The translations under genes and the position numbers were made by a program. The notes under the pieces were generated by a model. It did no database searches. It was not told where the DNA came from and saw only the letters and a list, made by a program, of their open reading frames with translations. Positions 33,987-48,634 of a stretch of 64,000 nt of DNA are shown in pieces. Each line of letters opens with the position of its first letter. Position 1 is the stretch's first letter. The DNA comes from Dirofilaria immitis (Eukaryota > Nematoda > Chromadorea > Rhabditida > Onchocercidae), in NCBI GenBank assembly GCA_024305405.1, contig JAKNDB010000105.1, forward strand, positions 2,356,001-2,420,000, given 5' to 3'.

Positions 33987-36900
33987 TTATTTAGTGATCA
34001 GTTTATTTGCTCGTTTATTAGCTGACTCCACTCTTACTTCATTTGATTGAGTCTGCAATTATTCTCTAACTTTTTCTAATCTATTTATAAGGGAAAGATC
34101 TCTTTTTTTTTTCATGATTAATTTCAGAATTTCCAATTAAAAGAAGTTTAGATGTGTATTCACTATGATACTCTTTTTGTCTATTTTGTCATCTTATGCA
34201 AAGTATAACTAACGTACCTTCTCCTGTATGCGATCCAACTGTCTGTTTTGGTTGCTAACTTCTGTGCTCATATCAATTGCCATATTACGTAAATTTCCAA
34301 CCATTGTTGATACTTGCTGTACGTTCTCGTCCATTTCATCTTCACGAGCATCGTTCGTTATTCTGCAATTTTCACTTTTTATTCACAAAAAAGAAAATTA
34401 TTTAGATTAAGCTTTTATTTATTTATTCGCTCATTTATCTAACGAGTTTTGAGCTATCATGTTACACCTTTTCTTAAGAAAAACAAAAAAAAAACTAATC
34501 ATGTGTAATCAAAAATATTCGAAATTCAAATATTTCCGAAAATTTTTATTGCAAAAAATGTTTGGGAAATTCACGAAGAAACGAATTGAGACAAGAAAAC
34601 ATTATAATTTATTTCAGAGAGATAAATGTAATAACCAGTAAAAAGCTTTATGAAAATTAAGAAGAAAGGAATTTCTCATGGATCAAACGTTATGCTAAAT
34701 AATAAATTAAACTAACCGAGTGATATATCCACCTTGAGGACCCATTCCAGAATCGCCAACAGTTATCCGTGGCTGGTCACTAATTACACCGCCATCATCA
34801 TCCTTTTTCCACGCCTTTGCATATTCCGAATTTTTTTCGAAATCCTCTGTCCTGGAATTTCAAAATCCTGCTAAATTATGATTTTATGTTTTATAAATGA
34901 ATGAAGTTTATGATCAATCACGAAAATAGAAAGTTTCCATTAATCACTGATGTAATATAAAATATTACAAATTTTATTCTCGATGCAATTTAGCAAATCA
35001 TTTAATTGCTAATCAGACTATGCGGGCTTAGTAAATAATCAATCTTTCATGCTAATAATATTCAAATTACATTTAAATAAAAATATTTAATAAATATTTA
35101 ATGAGAAAAAAGTGATGGTTTTATGAAATTTGTGTTATTAATAATAGCACGCTAATGTTGTTTAAATAATTTTAATAGATTTTTAAATTGCATTTGAATT
35201 AGTAAGTTAAACTAACAAGTAGATGTTTATTCATGAGTATTAATTGACGAAAACTTTTCAAAAACAAACTTAAAACATGGAAGTGTACATAAACCACAAC
35301 ACTTTTCCATGCCTTTTAGGTGCTCTTCCGCTTCTCGCATATCCTGATTTATAGTATCTAGACCACCTTCGACACGTTCGAGCTGTTCTGCAAACATGTT
35401 TTTAACATGAAATAATATAATTAATAGCTTGATCATTACATGATGTTCTCCACTGATTTAGTTTGCATATATTCGCATCAATTCTGATCATTGATATCCT
35501 TCCTTCCTATCTGATATTATGTTTCTACACCTTTGTCCTTCATCTTTCAACTATATTCTAATTTATAATTCAAATCCTAGGAATTAAAATTAAAAATACG
35601 AATGATGGAAATTAAAAAGTAGTGAAAAATGCAATTGAAAACAAAACGATTTTTGTAAAAGGAGAAGAAGTATATACCTCCTTGATCATCCAACATCACA
35701 AGTGTTTTAATGCCTGCTTCCTTGCTCTGGAACCATAAGTTAATTTTATAAAGCGATAATATCTCATTTTAAATGAAAGTGATTTCTTTTCTCTAGATTT
35801 ACAAGTTTAAAATTTTTCTTTCAAAATTAAACTATCCGAAAAAAATCTTTTATAGGGAAATATTGAATTAAACTCTTTTAAAATTAGAATTAATAATTAT
35901 TGAAGATCAATGAAATATCAATCACGCAAAAAAACTGAATAGATGTTCAAATTAATTTAATCAGAATGGTAACTAATGATGATCATCTAATTCGTTGTTC
36001 GAATATAACAGCATACCTCTTCACATAATTGTAACATGCGTCTTGTTGCTTCCAAAGACTGAAATATTTTCAAAAATTTTTTTGTATTTTAGGAATTCAG
36101 GATATGAAACAATCAAAGAAAAAAGCAGCTGCTGCTCGCTGCTGCTTTTTTTTAGTTTTAAAAGAATAAAACTATAAATTGGAACAATTACCGAATTTTA
36201 TAACTCCTGGTAAAATAACTTTCATTTCTGTTTAAAAGCTTTCAATATAAATATCATCATCGCATTTTCATTGCAGTTAGGTAATCTTGTTATGTTGAAT
36301 TGATTAATTTTTTTGATGAAAAGCATAATTTTAATTATTATAAAAATTAAAAATACTTCTTAATATCTATTAAACTTCAACTTCTTGGTATATCCATCAT
36401 TCTCTTCTTTCACCCTTTTCACATGCAATTGAAGTGCAGGAACATACAAAAATGAAACTGAGCGTTGCTACTGTGAATATTTATTCATTCTCGAAGCAAA
36501 CATTCACCTATTTATATATAATGCATGAATTTCAAATTTGTTATTATCAATGGAGATGCTTAAATTTTTGAGTTCATCAGGCAAGCATCAGCAGACTTTT
36601 GCGCTTTATTAAACTATTAGTATTGCTAATAAATTTGAAGCTTGATAGGAATAATTCAGAAACGATTTATTCATCATTTAACTTCTTTCCGAAAAATCAG
36701 TTATCAAATCAATTCGTTTAAGTAAAGAAAATCAGAGTTTTATGATGTAGAATTATTGATCAGAAACTTAGTACTCTTAAAGTTGTTAATACCAGCTTTT
36801 CTAGAATTCCAGCAGATAAAACATAAAGAGAAGAAGTTTACATGCTTTCTGATTTCAGGATAGCGCATAATCAGTCTTATTTGAATTCGAAGAAGAACTG

Positions 36901-39177
36901 AAGATACCACAGTGAGGAAGCGAGGACCATTATTACTTCTTTGTTTATCAATCAACAGAAAGTAGATTTAAAAGAATCACGGAATGAATGCGATAGAATG
37001 CTTCAGCTTAAACTTCCAACTCGATTATTTTCAATTTTCTTTTTTTTCTTAATTTCAAAGAGATTTTTTAAATTTCTGTTAGCAATAGTCCAAATCTTCA
37101 ACGTAGCTTTATTATTTGCTGCTTTTACTCATTTTTTTAAAATCCTGTGAATTTTAAAATATTGCAGACGAGTATGACAAATTTTGGGAAGATATTAACG
37201 ATATTCAAAATATTTTTGCTAAAATATCTCACTTCACAAAAAATACTACTCTGTATGTATTAATTTTTAAGTTTTAAGAAGTTTGCATTTCAATAAAGAA
37301 ACATATGTTGTTTATTTTATTTAAAAACCGTTTATTCTATTTGAATGTTAAATATTTTTATATACAGCGATAAAATTGATTATTACACGAGATAAAAAAG
37401 GAATATGAACATTTCAAAAGATGAAAAAGAAAGTTCTTAAGATATGTATACCACCGCTTTTACTTTTAAAATTGAAAACTAATTTTACGTGTTAAGGGTC
37501 TTACTTAAAAGTGTGGAGATGATAATATATTACGGTTCAATACGGTATTACTTTTTCTAGTAATGCTTTTCAGTTTTATCGGTTTCAAAAAAGAAAAAAT
37601 TAAACTTACGGAATGTCAAGTTTTTCATTTTTTTAAAGAAATTCTTAGAGCGTCTTTTGTTTAGGAATAATTAGATGTATAAAAATCTTATTTTTAGAGA
37701 ACTATAACTTCAAAAATTATCAGAAATCCATGTTCTAAACTTTGTCGAATTGAACAGAAAGTAAACAAAGAGGATAGCAAATAAAATGTATGATCGAGTA
37801 CTGCAGTTACTACTTAGCTAAGTATTTATTAACAATAAAGCATCATTTAATAATGAGATGAATTTATAAAAAAAAAGTTGGAAGAGACAAACACACTTTT
37901 TCCTATCATTTGTTTATACTTGGCGGATATTAAACTGATTTAGAAGTACAAATATAATATCTCTATCGCTTATTAATAATTAGATATGAAAGAATTCTTT
38001 TGATAAGACTTTATAAGCTGTTCACTTTCACGTAAATGATAAAACTTCTACCATTCTCTTTTGATTATATTTCCGAAACTCAATCATCATTTCACATATA
38101 TTTTCACTGAAATCGACTAATTTCAGATTTATAAGTCAAGATTGATTAAATAGCAGTTATTGTTGTTACAAATATCCATGAGATTTTTATGAGTTTGCTG
38201 TAATTCTTTGTTACATATGGAGAGATAAAAAGAAAATTCCACAGTGACACCAACTTTTTGAAAAATGAATTTGTTTTATCAATGCTCTCTTTTATCATTT
38301 TCAACAGAAAAAATTAATCAGACTTCAGCATGATGCTTTTCCTCACTTCATGTCACCACTATATAATCGAAGGGAAATATGGCCCCATTGGGACCATCGT
38401 CATCTTCCTTAAAATAGTTAATTGACAGCCTTACCGACGATACCATAATGCGATCAATCTGTTACCGGCAAGCAGTAAAACGCCTTCCCGCAAGGATTTT
38501 TATTATCTTTCTCAATCACACGACTGTTCAATATCCATTTGACAGAAAGTTCTCTATTTTGCATGTTATTTCTTTTTACACAAAATACGGATAACTATGG
38601 ATATGCGAAAGATATTTCGATTCTTATTATTATCTTTCTCAATCACACGACTTATTAGAAATTAGAAAATATCAACAAATTTTCAGAAGATAACTTTGCA
38701 AATGGCAGAAATAGATGAAGAGATAATGAATGATATTGGTTATATCGATTTATTTCTTAATGATGACTGCTTGCTGAATTTCTCATCATTCTAAGTTCTA
38801 TTTTTGAAAAGACATTAGAATGTGCGTTAATCTTAAGTTTTGTCATAATATTTTCATGCTTTTTCATATCTCTCTCTTGGTATTTATCATTTTTCAAATT
38901 TCGAAAATAAGATCTGGAAAATATAATATTATTGCTATAGAAACTGATAATTATTTTTTAATCATCAAAATATTACGTAAGTAAATATGATAAGCTTATT
39001 TAACCTACTATAACACATTCACAACCATGATTTAATAAAATGAAGATTCTTGTTAAATAGTTTATCACCAGTGTCATATTAATCTACAATTTTAATTAAG
39101 CTTACTTCATCTGTTGTCGCATTCATTTTCAAATTAATTTCCTCCAGTGATTCTGGTATATCACCATTCGCAGTCAT
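33987..39177 (-). CDS. ric-4: SNAP-25, neuronal Qb,Qc-SNARE
   Basis: t-SNARE that pairs with syntaxin and synaptobrevin to fuse synaptic vesicles. Exons: 39106-39177, 36017-36058, 35678-35726, 35270-35387, 34717-34851, 34218-34362, 33987-34052, giving 208 residues, all phase-consistent and unbroken. The N-terminal SNARE helix runs through [29 protein letters not shown] and [20 protein letters not shown]. The palmitoylation patch is CCGLCTLPC. The second SNARE helix holds [20 protein letters not shown] and NQNRQLDRI with its zero-layer Gln; the tail is [10 protein letters not shown]. It nearly matches the worm RIC-4 sequence as I remember it. Intron 1 is about 3 kb. The ATG at 39177 lies 12 nt after an aatag acceptor-like site, so it is either SL trans-spliced or preceded by another coding exon (EDDK in frame). 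Confidence 0.95.
38501..38652. repeat. 25-bp direct repeat, two copies
   Basis: tattatctttctcaatcaca plus cgact occurs at 38501-38525 and 38628-38652, about 100 bp apart, inside SNAP-25 intron 1. A GC-richer block at 38380-38500 lies next to it. Confidence 0.85.
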
Positions 39178-42100
39178 TTTGTCGTCTTCCTATTATTTTC
39201 ACAAGATATTATTTGTCACTAACACTGAATAATTCTGCAATTTGATCAACTTATGAACATTAACTTTTACTGCAATCTATGGATTAGCATTTAATAATTT
39301 TACGGTATTTAAATATTCATCCAGTGAAGAGATTGAATAATAATATTGGATGAGTATATTTTATTGTTAGTGTTTGAATATACTTTATCATGAATATGCT
39401 GTACGATACTTCATATTACTTATATATCTACAATACATTAAATATATGCATACAAATATATGGCTGAAAAAAATGAAATGATATTATTTATATCGATTCG
39501 TTTCTTACTGGTAAATGCTTTGCTAAATTTCCTACCAATACTGTGAGAAGAAAAAATCCTTGCAGTACGAAATTTACAATTGCCAAATCTCAAATGCATT
39601 AAAAAGAAAATATAAAATGTCAAGCGTATACAACGTTTTAGTTTTGCTCCCAAATGATCATTTCATCATTAATATATGAGGAATGAAATAGTATGAAAAT
39701 TATAAATAATCAAATAATAGATGTTTCAAAAAAAGAATTGAAAACAAGAAGTTATTCATAAATTCGGTGGCAACTAATAAGCAGCTTAGTATTTGGATTA
39801 GATCTTAAGCTTTGCAGATTCACTAATTAAAAATTAGACACTAGTGAAATGTTGCTTGAAGAAATAGAAAAAACGAAGCATAGATAAACAGAAACATTTC
39901 CAAATGGAAATAGTTTTAGTTGAAGAATTCAGGCAATGTTTTTAAAAGATTTAATACTATCAATTCCCTGACGTACAAGTGTTTTCATTTTTCTGATCTA
40001 CAAGATCAACTTATCATCAATTATTTTTTTTTAAATACACGTTTCCGACAAGAAATTAAAACATCATATATTAAGACAGAGGGAGACAATGTGTTTTACT
40101 ACAGCATAAGAATTGACTTATTCCTGAATTTCAAGATCTAAAAGATCTCTAAAGTTCTTAGATTTGAGTGTAAGACTAGCAAGTGAATACGTCTTTTGAT
40201 AAATTCTTTTCTCAACTTGTTTTTTCCTTTAAAGTTCACCTTTATGTGCCATATTCCTTTTCATTTTAATGCTATCAAATAAACTGATTTTAAATTATCA
40301 TTCGTTACCGCCGCATTTGTATTTAAGCTTTTCATTATATCTACTTTTGAATGTCGATAAAAATATGTATATTTTCTGCAAAATAAAAGTATTGAAAATT
40401 ATGCAGTCATACTTTTCTCAAATAATTATGATACCACTTTACTGAAGAACGAGCACAGAGCTTTCTCATATTTTGCGTAAAAATAGCATCATTTTATTGA
40501 AATTCCTATAAGCATGTCTAAAAACCGAAGTATAAATATAGCAACAACGAAAAAGGCAATCTCAAGACAATCAATTCTCTTTCGGACGGATATAATAACA
40601 AATTTATATTCTCTACAATTGATAAAAAGATTTTATTTCAAATAGCTATAGAAATAAATGAAAAAGTAAAAAAAGAGATGAAGAGATGATGGTTTAATTT
40701 GATTGCCATAATTACTAATCGGAAAGTCTCAAAACAACTCAGAAGAACATTTGAGAAACTTTTGGGAAAGACATATTTGTCCCAAATAATTCTACCAGCT
40801 GGAAAATCAAAATCCTTTGTTATCATAGCAGAATTTATTAAAAGACAATTGATTTAATGATCCACAGAAGTTCAGAAAGTAAGAATCAAAAGTTTCCAGA
40901 ATCATCTCTTTCTCACTAACAAAGAGTTGACTTACAATACCTCGCCTTAACTCAATTAGAAAGTTTTGGTGATAAGTACATTGAAGAAAATCATTTCTAT
41001 AATGCAATGGCTAGCCACAGTGTATTTGAACGAAGTGTTTTCATGCCTTCCGGATATTCATAACACCTTAAAAATTTGGCATTTCTGCCAATTTAAAACT
41101 TCCAATCATAAAAAGTTGAAAATCGAAAATTTCACGAAATACTGGGTCGAATAAATTGATAAAGCACTCAAATTTTATTTTCACGAAATAATATTGCATA
41201 TTTAAAGGAGCGAAATAATTGAACGAATATTTATTTATATTTTAGATTTTGTCGAAATATCAATCGTAGGAGAGTATCATTTACGATATTTGAATGAAAT
41301 AGCGCATCCATTGCTTTAGGCCTGGCGAAATAAAAGGCATTTAAAAAAGAGACTTTGCTCTTTTTGTCAGTTTAAAAGCAGTAACAGTCAGACTGAAATT
41401 AAATTGAAATAGTCCGATAGATTTTAAATGGGGCGATCATGACAAAAAAATTTACAAAAAGCTTGAGAGAGAAATCTCACAACTCGGTGCCATAATTTGA
41501 TGAATGAATTTATTCATTCACCATTCTGTGACCATCAATGTACTTTCTTTATCATCATATCTCAAAATATATGGTCCAAACAAGTCATTCGAGATCTTTT
41601 ATTTGACTCTTTTATTTCATTCGATTTATACTTACTCACATTCTATTTCTATATTTCATTTGTTTATTTGTCTATTAAATTATTCCCTTTTATTCACTTT
41701 CGCCAAAATGGAAATCAAATCACATATCCATTTTACTTTTTGTTTAGCAAATTTCTTTAATAAATCAAATTTCAAAAAAAAGTCGAACAAGTTGTCACTA
41801 AATTTTTATTCGATAAATAAATCACTAATAGCAGTATAAAAATCTTTTGGTAATCATCCAAACAACTATTCCTTGTAAATTTAATTGCATACGTTTCCTT
41901 TTCATTTTAAAAATCCAGAGAGAATAAACCGTTGTTCATGATAGCAAGGTAGAAAAGAAACATCAAAGTTTGAGACATATTTATTTGGATTTCGACAATT
42001 AATCAAACCTAGGATGATGTCATGTCTTCTATCTAAATGCTCGTAGCTTTCAATTCAAAAGTTTTCGTACATCATGACAATTTTGAAACAAATAATTGTT

Positions 42101-42425
42101 AGCCACAACAGTAAATAGAACATAGTGGTATTTTTCTTTATGCTTATGGAAAGAGAAATATCATAAAATGAATAATATTTATAGTTATTATGAACTACAT
42201 TTATTTGTTCAACACTAAATATATTTAACTTGCTTTACGAGCACAAGAAGACGTTTTTTCAAGAAGATGAAAATCTGATAAATTCAGAAGGGTAATTAGT
42301 GATAATGAATTCATTATACTCATGAAGAAGCAGTAATATTTAAAAGAGGACTAGTAGCAAAACTATATCAAACGTTTGATTTTGGTTAATAAATTCAAAT
42401 AACATATTTTTGGGAAATGATTTTA

Positions 42426-42481
<56 letters not shown>

Positions 42482-44223
42482 GAACTTGATGGAACAATAG
42501 GAGCAAATAAAGAAAACATAGAAAACGTTAAATAATAAATTATTGAATTTTTAAGTTGTGACAGACTGATGTCATTTCTGGATGTAATAAATGTTTGAAA
42601 TGCGCAATTAACTGAAATATGTTTATAGTAATTTCAAGATTGATAATGTTATAAAATCTGTGGAAAATTGATGCTGAGATATCTGAGAAGTAAGATGATA
42701 ATATCAATACCACATTAGCTGATCGATAAAAAAGAAGGTAGTTGGAATATAAAACGGAAAGTAAATATTTCTATTATCAGTCCATAGTATATGGAGAAAA
42801 ATGAGCCATCGATAATTAAAACGATACACGGATGACTGGATAGCTGATCTGTAAAACATCAAGTTCATGGCATAAAATAACAGAAATTATAAATGCTAAA
42901 GACATCTAAAAGCATCAAAAATCAATGCTTGAAAATAAACGACAAATGTATAGATAGAGAAATGCGATGGATGAAGGCAAAATATTAAAATATTAGTAAG
43001 ATGATAATAATTCAGGTTGGCTTTGCTTTTTAACAAGCCAAAAGATGAGATAGTAGCTATCTAGCTAACCCATATTTAGTAAGCATACAATGAAAGGAGG
43101 AGCATAGCATCAATTCAGCTCTTCGGCAAAAGAAGACGAAAAAAGGGAAAAATGGGCGACTTCTCATACCTTCTCTTTCGACAAGTCGTTCGTTATCGTC
43201 CTTTTCAATATATTTAACGAGCCTATCTCAACACTATGAACCCTGATGCTGTTTGTTGAATAGTACGAGCATAAAAGGAGAGCATGTAATCAGAAGCCAT
43301 AGATACATTCTGACAGCCCACACAGCTTAGGCTTCTCGGAAATGCATTCAACAGACCTAACACTTCTTCCATTGCTTTGTCTAATGCACATATAACCACT
43401 CAATGAATCGATATTATATTTAACTGGAATCTTGGAGGAGCACGTGCAATTGCAAAAGTCAATAAGTTCACTAAATATTAAACGGATTTTAATTAACATA
43501 GATATATCATTGGCTACTTAAGTTTTCCTTTTTCTCGTTCGCTTCTTCGTTTCCGGCTATTATCCAAATATCAGAATGCAGAAAAAACAATACTAATTTT
43601 GACTTGAACCTTTACATATCTTAACAGCATATTTTAATGCATACGATTAACTGCAGCATTGAATATATAAGTATTGTAAGCAAAAGCAAAAAACTACACA
43701 TCTATAAAAGCATAGTTAAATTAATAATAACTTAATTGTTGCTTCATTAATCAATCTAATTCTAGCTCCACAAAATATCACTGTGTTATTAATTATAATT
43801 TCATCACAGAAACCAAAAAGAACTTCACTAAATATATAATCAATACCTTATAGACATTAACCAAAAGACGTCAGCTGTTTAAAACACAAACTATAGAAAG
43901 CAGGAGAAACAGAATTTTCGATAATGTTACGGTATCTAAAAAATCAGTATTTCTGATGCTTTTAATGACTTCTCATTCGAAAAATCTGACTGAACATTAT
44001 TGTTTCATAAAAAATAAACGAACCATTAAAATAAATGAACTACGTAATAAATGAAATAATAGTCTATAGAGTAATAAATGCAAGCTTTGAATTAATAAAA
44101 CCAAATCACCGAAAAAAATACAAAATTTGATAATGGAAAGAAAGAAAACAATGATAAAAAATGAAAATACGAAAACGCAAAAATATTACACATAAAGAAT
44201 ATCATAACATCATTATAAAAAGT
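39178..44223. other. Five-kilobase intergenic region between SNAP-25 and TFIIB
   Basis: No gene is supported on either strand. It holds the SNAP-25 promoter side, the (AT)25 repeat at 42428-42477 and a less AT-rich block at 43060-43280 whose ORFs show no protein character. The 3' end of TFIIB lies at the right edge. Confidence 0.5.
42428..42477. repeat. (AT)25 microsatellite
   Basis: Fifty bases of pure AT alternation in the SNAP-25/TFIIB intergenic region; the longest simple repeat in the window. A shorter copy of the same type, (AT)11, lies at 50219-50240. Confidence 0.95.
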
Positions 44224-46362
44224 TCATGATGATGGGAGCGATTCAATTCCTGTGGTAAATTTGAAATCTTCTGGAAATAATTCTATGGCACGAGGATAGA
44301 GAAGTTTATATGTTTGCTTAACTGTCACTTCAGCTGCACCCGCAATTTCACCAATTTCTAAAAATTTAAATAATAATAAGCAACCTTACATACAGCAGAT
44401 TAATTAAATGAGTACACTTTACGAATAAAATAATCATTAAAGAAGTAGCTTCTCTTCTAGCGAAACTTAAAACTGTTGATTAGTAAAAAGAATGCAACTT
44501 GTTACATTAGAGCTGTCTGCATTTGGAAAAATAAGTACTAGATATTTTTAAGCATATCTTTTTAAGAAATGTAATATTTTCCTTCAAAATTCTCTATAAA
44601 TAACATCAATATTTCAACAGAATTTTTTTAATGTATAATACAGAATAAAAAATTTTAACAAATAAGACCTCTAGCGGTTTTTTTGTTGTTGGACGCTTGG
44701 CTTGCCATATATATCGCTGCTGCGGCTATGGATATCGGACTACGACTAAATGAATCAACTATAATGGAATCAGTTACTAAAGTTAATACATAATAATAGC
44801 ATTTAAACAAAATTAAATTTCCTTACCCAGCAACTAAATCTAGTTCGACAGCTTTTTTAGCAATTCGTGTTGCTGCAGCCTGAATACTATGTGGCAAACC
44901 CAAATTACCGCAGAATCGTGACTGAAGAATTGGAAAAATCGTTATATAAAATGGAATAATTACACACGGTATCTAATAGTATAAATTATGATTTAATGAA
45001 GGAAGATAAATTTCATAATGTAAGTCTTATTTTACAGAAATTACGCTTTAATTTCTTTATCACCTTATGAAACCAACAATCAATTCCATGTTGAGAAAAT
45101 AAGATTCTGCATAAATTAGTTTAAAATACAAAAGAGTAACTGAAAACAGCATGTAAAAAGAGAGCGAAAAACTATACAAAAAAGATAAACTGGCCTATAT
45201 GAAACTATGATTCAATATCTAAGAACAGAAATTAACAGAAAAAATTCAATAATCTACCATGAAATCTGCGCTAGTAATTTGCTCCAAACTTGTTTCCAAT
45301 GACTTTATGATCAGTTTGAAGCACCTTCCTATTTCTTTTTAGAAACACGAGAAGCAGCACAAATTTCTGAAAATCTTTCAAGAATTATATTTGATCGCTC
45401 AAGAATAATATATATAAAATTGTGATGTTATAAATAATATAGTCTAATATGATAGCTTTTTATAATTTTTTTAAATAACCTTTAAATGTACGTGGAACAC
45501 CTTCCTTTCTGCACGATATATATAAACACGCTGCTGCTTGAGCTTCATTATTTTTACCTCGTAAGGCTTTACTATCCAAAACATCTTTAAAAATTTTTGC
45601 TGCACCATCCTGAAAGTCTCAACTGTGTATTTAGACACTGTTCATATCTCCAGAAGAATTTAACTGATGAAAGGATAATACATAATCAAATAATATCAAC
45701 TTAGAGACCTCAATAGATTTTGGGAGATGAATGCGTGCACTCATTTCACGAATTACACTTAAACCTTGCGACATCTGCCGATCCATGTTATTCATATTCT
45801 TACGCTGTGCATTTGCCAAGCTGTACATAATCGAACTTATATGATTATAAATTAATCAGATGAGCAGAAATATTCAACAAAATTGTCAGATTGAAAATTA
45901 TATTCACTGCGTAAGAAGCAAGAAATAATGCTAAACGCCTTTGATTAAAATCTGGTAGATTCATACCACTCTAATATTTTAATACAAATTTGAATCAATT
46001 TGCCTGTGATCACTCTCAGAACCAGCGAAACCAACAGCAATAGATGTCGACAAATCAGCGCTTCCAAGAATTGGATTCTCCGGTGCACCAACACGTGAAG
46101 GATCAGCACCAGATTTCTCATTACTGAATGATCGCCATTCCGTACCAACATCCACCAATCTTGAACATTATTTTCAAATAGAACTCAACAGTATATTCCT
46201 TAAATTTAAACGCTAATTAAAAAATAAAATAACTAAAGAGAACCAATAAAATAATTGATACCTGTCCCCTACAACTAAGCCACATTCGGGGCAGATCAAA
46301 TCACCAGCTCGATGATCCTCCACCAAATGAGCACCGGGATGTATCGGACATTCCACCGACAT
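44224..46362 (-). CDS. Transcription initiation factor IIB
   Basis: Bridges TBP-bound promoter DNA and RNA polymerase II. Exons: 46262-46362, 46004-46159, 45709-45820, 45480-45609, 45258-45366, 44827-44921, 44669-44745, 44224-44357; 304 residues. The N-terminal zinc ribbon shows CPIHPG and ICPECG (Cys, His, Cys, Cys ligands). The reader/linker region reads [20 protein letters not shown]. Two cyclin folds follow: [60 protein letters not shown] and [20 protein letters not shown]. One break: the exon 45258-45366 has T5 at 45336-45340 (plus strand) where T6 restores SKKEIGRCF. Intron 45821-46003 begins GC, not GT; the phase match (AG+C, Ser) supports it. ctatttcag lies 4 nt before the start codon, a likely SL trans-splice site. 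Confidence 0.95.
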
Positions 46363-48014
46363 CTTCCTGAAATAGCTTTTTTGTTTTTTTAAACAACTGT
46401 TCACAACATTATTTTAAATCTGTCAGTAGTTTTCATTCTCCTTTTCTTTCACTCGAAAAAGCATAACATGGACTTATTAAAATAGCACAATGCCACTTTC
46501 CAATCCATTTTACGAGATTACTATTTAAAGTGAATACCGAGACCTGATAACAAATAATTAGGCGCTACAGATCCCATTCGAGCAGAACTTACAGACAAGA
46601 ATCAATGACTCAATCAATCTCTCCACTACTTTTGTAGTTCTCACTACAAAAATTACAGCACCGATACTACTTCGTCATACAATTGGATATATCATGTAAA
46701 AGAGATTAACTAATTTGATTAGCAAACCAGTACTCTATTTGAAAAATCTACTTTTTTTAAAATGTCTTTCGACTATTTCAAGACAAGCAACGCTACCACT
46801 AATTCAACGCGTATTCAATACTTTTGTAGAACAGCTACATCAATAGACTCACTTTTTCTTTTGAAAATAGCGATTGCCGCGTCTATCCCACCAAGAAATC
46901 GCTCACATGGAGGTAGTAAAATCATAATGGTTTAAAGGGATAACTATTTTTAAACTATCAGTAATACTTTAGCCTTAATTCACTCCTAAAATCTCTCCAT
47001 GTTGGAATAGTACAATATTTACTTAATTAGGCGATGACCGTAGGGAAGCCGAATATAAGAATTTCTTTTCTTTATAAAATTGAATATTACAGTGTCAATT
47101 TAGAAAAAATTGTTGCCGTAACATCGCTGTAAATTGGAATTCCACACCCTAAAAATGCAACAATTTTTTAGATCAATGTTAGTAAAAGGGAAAATACTTT
47201 CCAGATTTGGGTTAAGCCTCTCTCAAATACCGGCAAAGTAATTCCAAATGTTCAAAACAAAGAATGAAAATTAAAAAATAAATAAAGGAACTCTTCGGAA
47301 AATCTTTATGCATCAATACTGTCATAATCAAAATACAATACAAAACACTGAAGAATATCTTTATCTTTTATCTTTAAACAAAATAACCAAGGATGCTATG
47401 CTAATCTCAAGATGTGTCGTATACTACATGACCTTTTTCGCCGGAACCAGCCGTTAAGATTATTCTCCTACAGTAAAAGCTTCTGTTAGAACAGCTGCAT
47501 ACTTACATGAAGGAGAAAGAATGAAGAATATTTCCGTAAAGTTTTGCACATTTAAATCAATAACGATGCTACGACAGAATCTATGTCAATGCAAATCCTG
47601 ATCAATAAAGATGCTATGTCAAAAAGTAATAGATGACATGATTTGGATAATCTACCAATTAAAAACAATTAAAATTACAGAATGTTAAAAATTCAGACGA
47701 AATAACGCCTAAATAAAATTCAAGCAATCATCATACGGAATATACACTTGAGAATGGCTGAGTTCGGTCGCTCAATTCCAATACCGCTAGAGAAAAATTT
47801 GATATATTTTCATTAAGCCATTTTATTTTAAATATTACTACAATGGGAGCATCACAGAGAAAAATATGGAATTTTCCTGATACCAAAAAGAACAGTTTCT
47901 TATCTTATCTTTTCGAAGAACACTTCGAAATTTCATGAATCCGATTCCTTAAAAAAAAATCAGCAAAAAATATCAAATTTGATCACAATTGTCCATTTAT
48001 TTTAGGAATTTAAT
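46363..48014. other. Intergenic region upstream of TFIIB
   Basis: No gene is supported. It includes the TFIIB promoter. Short less AT-rich patches occur near 46.6 and 46.9 kb, but no RNA gene or ORF was recognised in them. Confidence 0.45.
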
Positions 48015-48429
48015 TCAATGACTGTGGTGTAAGAATTTTTGCATAGCTGGACGTCTATCACATGATAAGAGAATAGGGAGACAAAAGAATGGCATTTACT
48101 ACTGAAGTAAAAGTTTGAACATACTTTTCTGAGAAGGATGCCTTTGGGTACGATACTGTGAAGAACGGACTGGCTTTTCATCGCGCTCATTTTTTGTATC
48201 TATCGCTAAGCCCGTTGATATGTCTTCAATTTTTGAGCTGTTCATATATTTTTCGTTTTCCCATGCAGCCAAATAATAACTATAAATAGTTTTTTTAAAT
48301 GTCCCGCTCCTTTAATTATTTTTAACATAAAATCGCTCCATTCAACCCAACCCTAGAATAAAATTCGACATCTTCTACAAATACCTCTGACTCAATATAA
48401 AAGGCGCAATTTATTTTCACACAGCTCGA
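48015..48429 (-). CDS. Unidentified gene fragment, two exons, frame broken
   Basis: Not recognised. The exon 48125-48429 follows a good acceptor (ttttcacag) and ends at gtatgt. It has protein-like stretches in shifting frames: CAFYIESEVFVEDVEFY, VEWSDFMLKIIKGAGHLKK and YSYYLAAWENEKYMNSSKIE, then EKPVRSSQYRTQRHPSQK. These join into one frame if one base is restored in the GGG run and in the A7 run. The last exon, 48015-48101, would end in a basic segment (CDRRPAMQKFLHHSH, stop). The composition (Trp, Tyr, His, no low complexity) is unlike the surrounding noise. No upstream exon or start codon was found, so it is incomplete. Confidence 0.35.
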
Positions 48430-48634
48430 CTGTGAAAACCGATATCCAATATGAGTTTTCATTAAAGAAAATGAAGATATGCATCAGAATCTCAACTACT
48501 GCGATTTTGTCGTTTTACTCGTTATTTCTCCATTTGCATTACAATATATTCAGTTTTAGATTAAATGATCATGTTTTTCAATTTTCTGCAATATATATTT
48601 TGCTTCACGATAAGCGATTGATCGGTTGCTCTGT

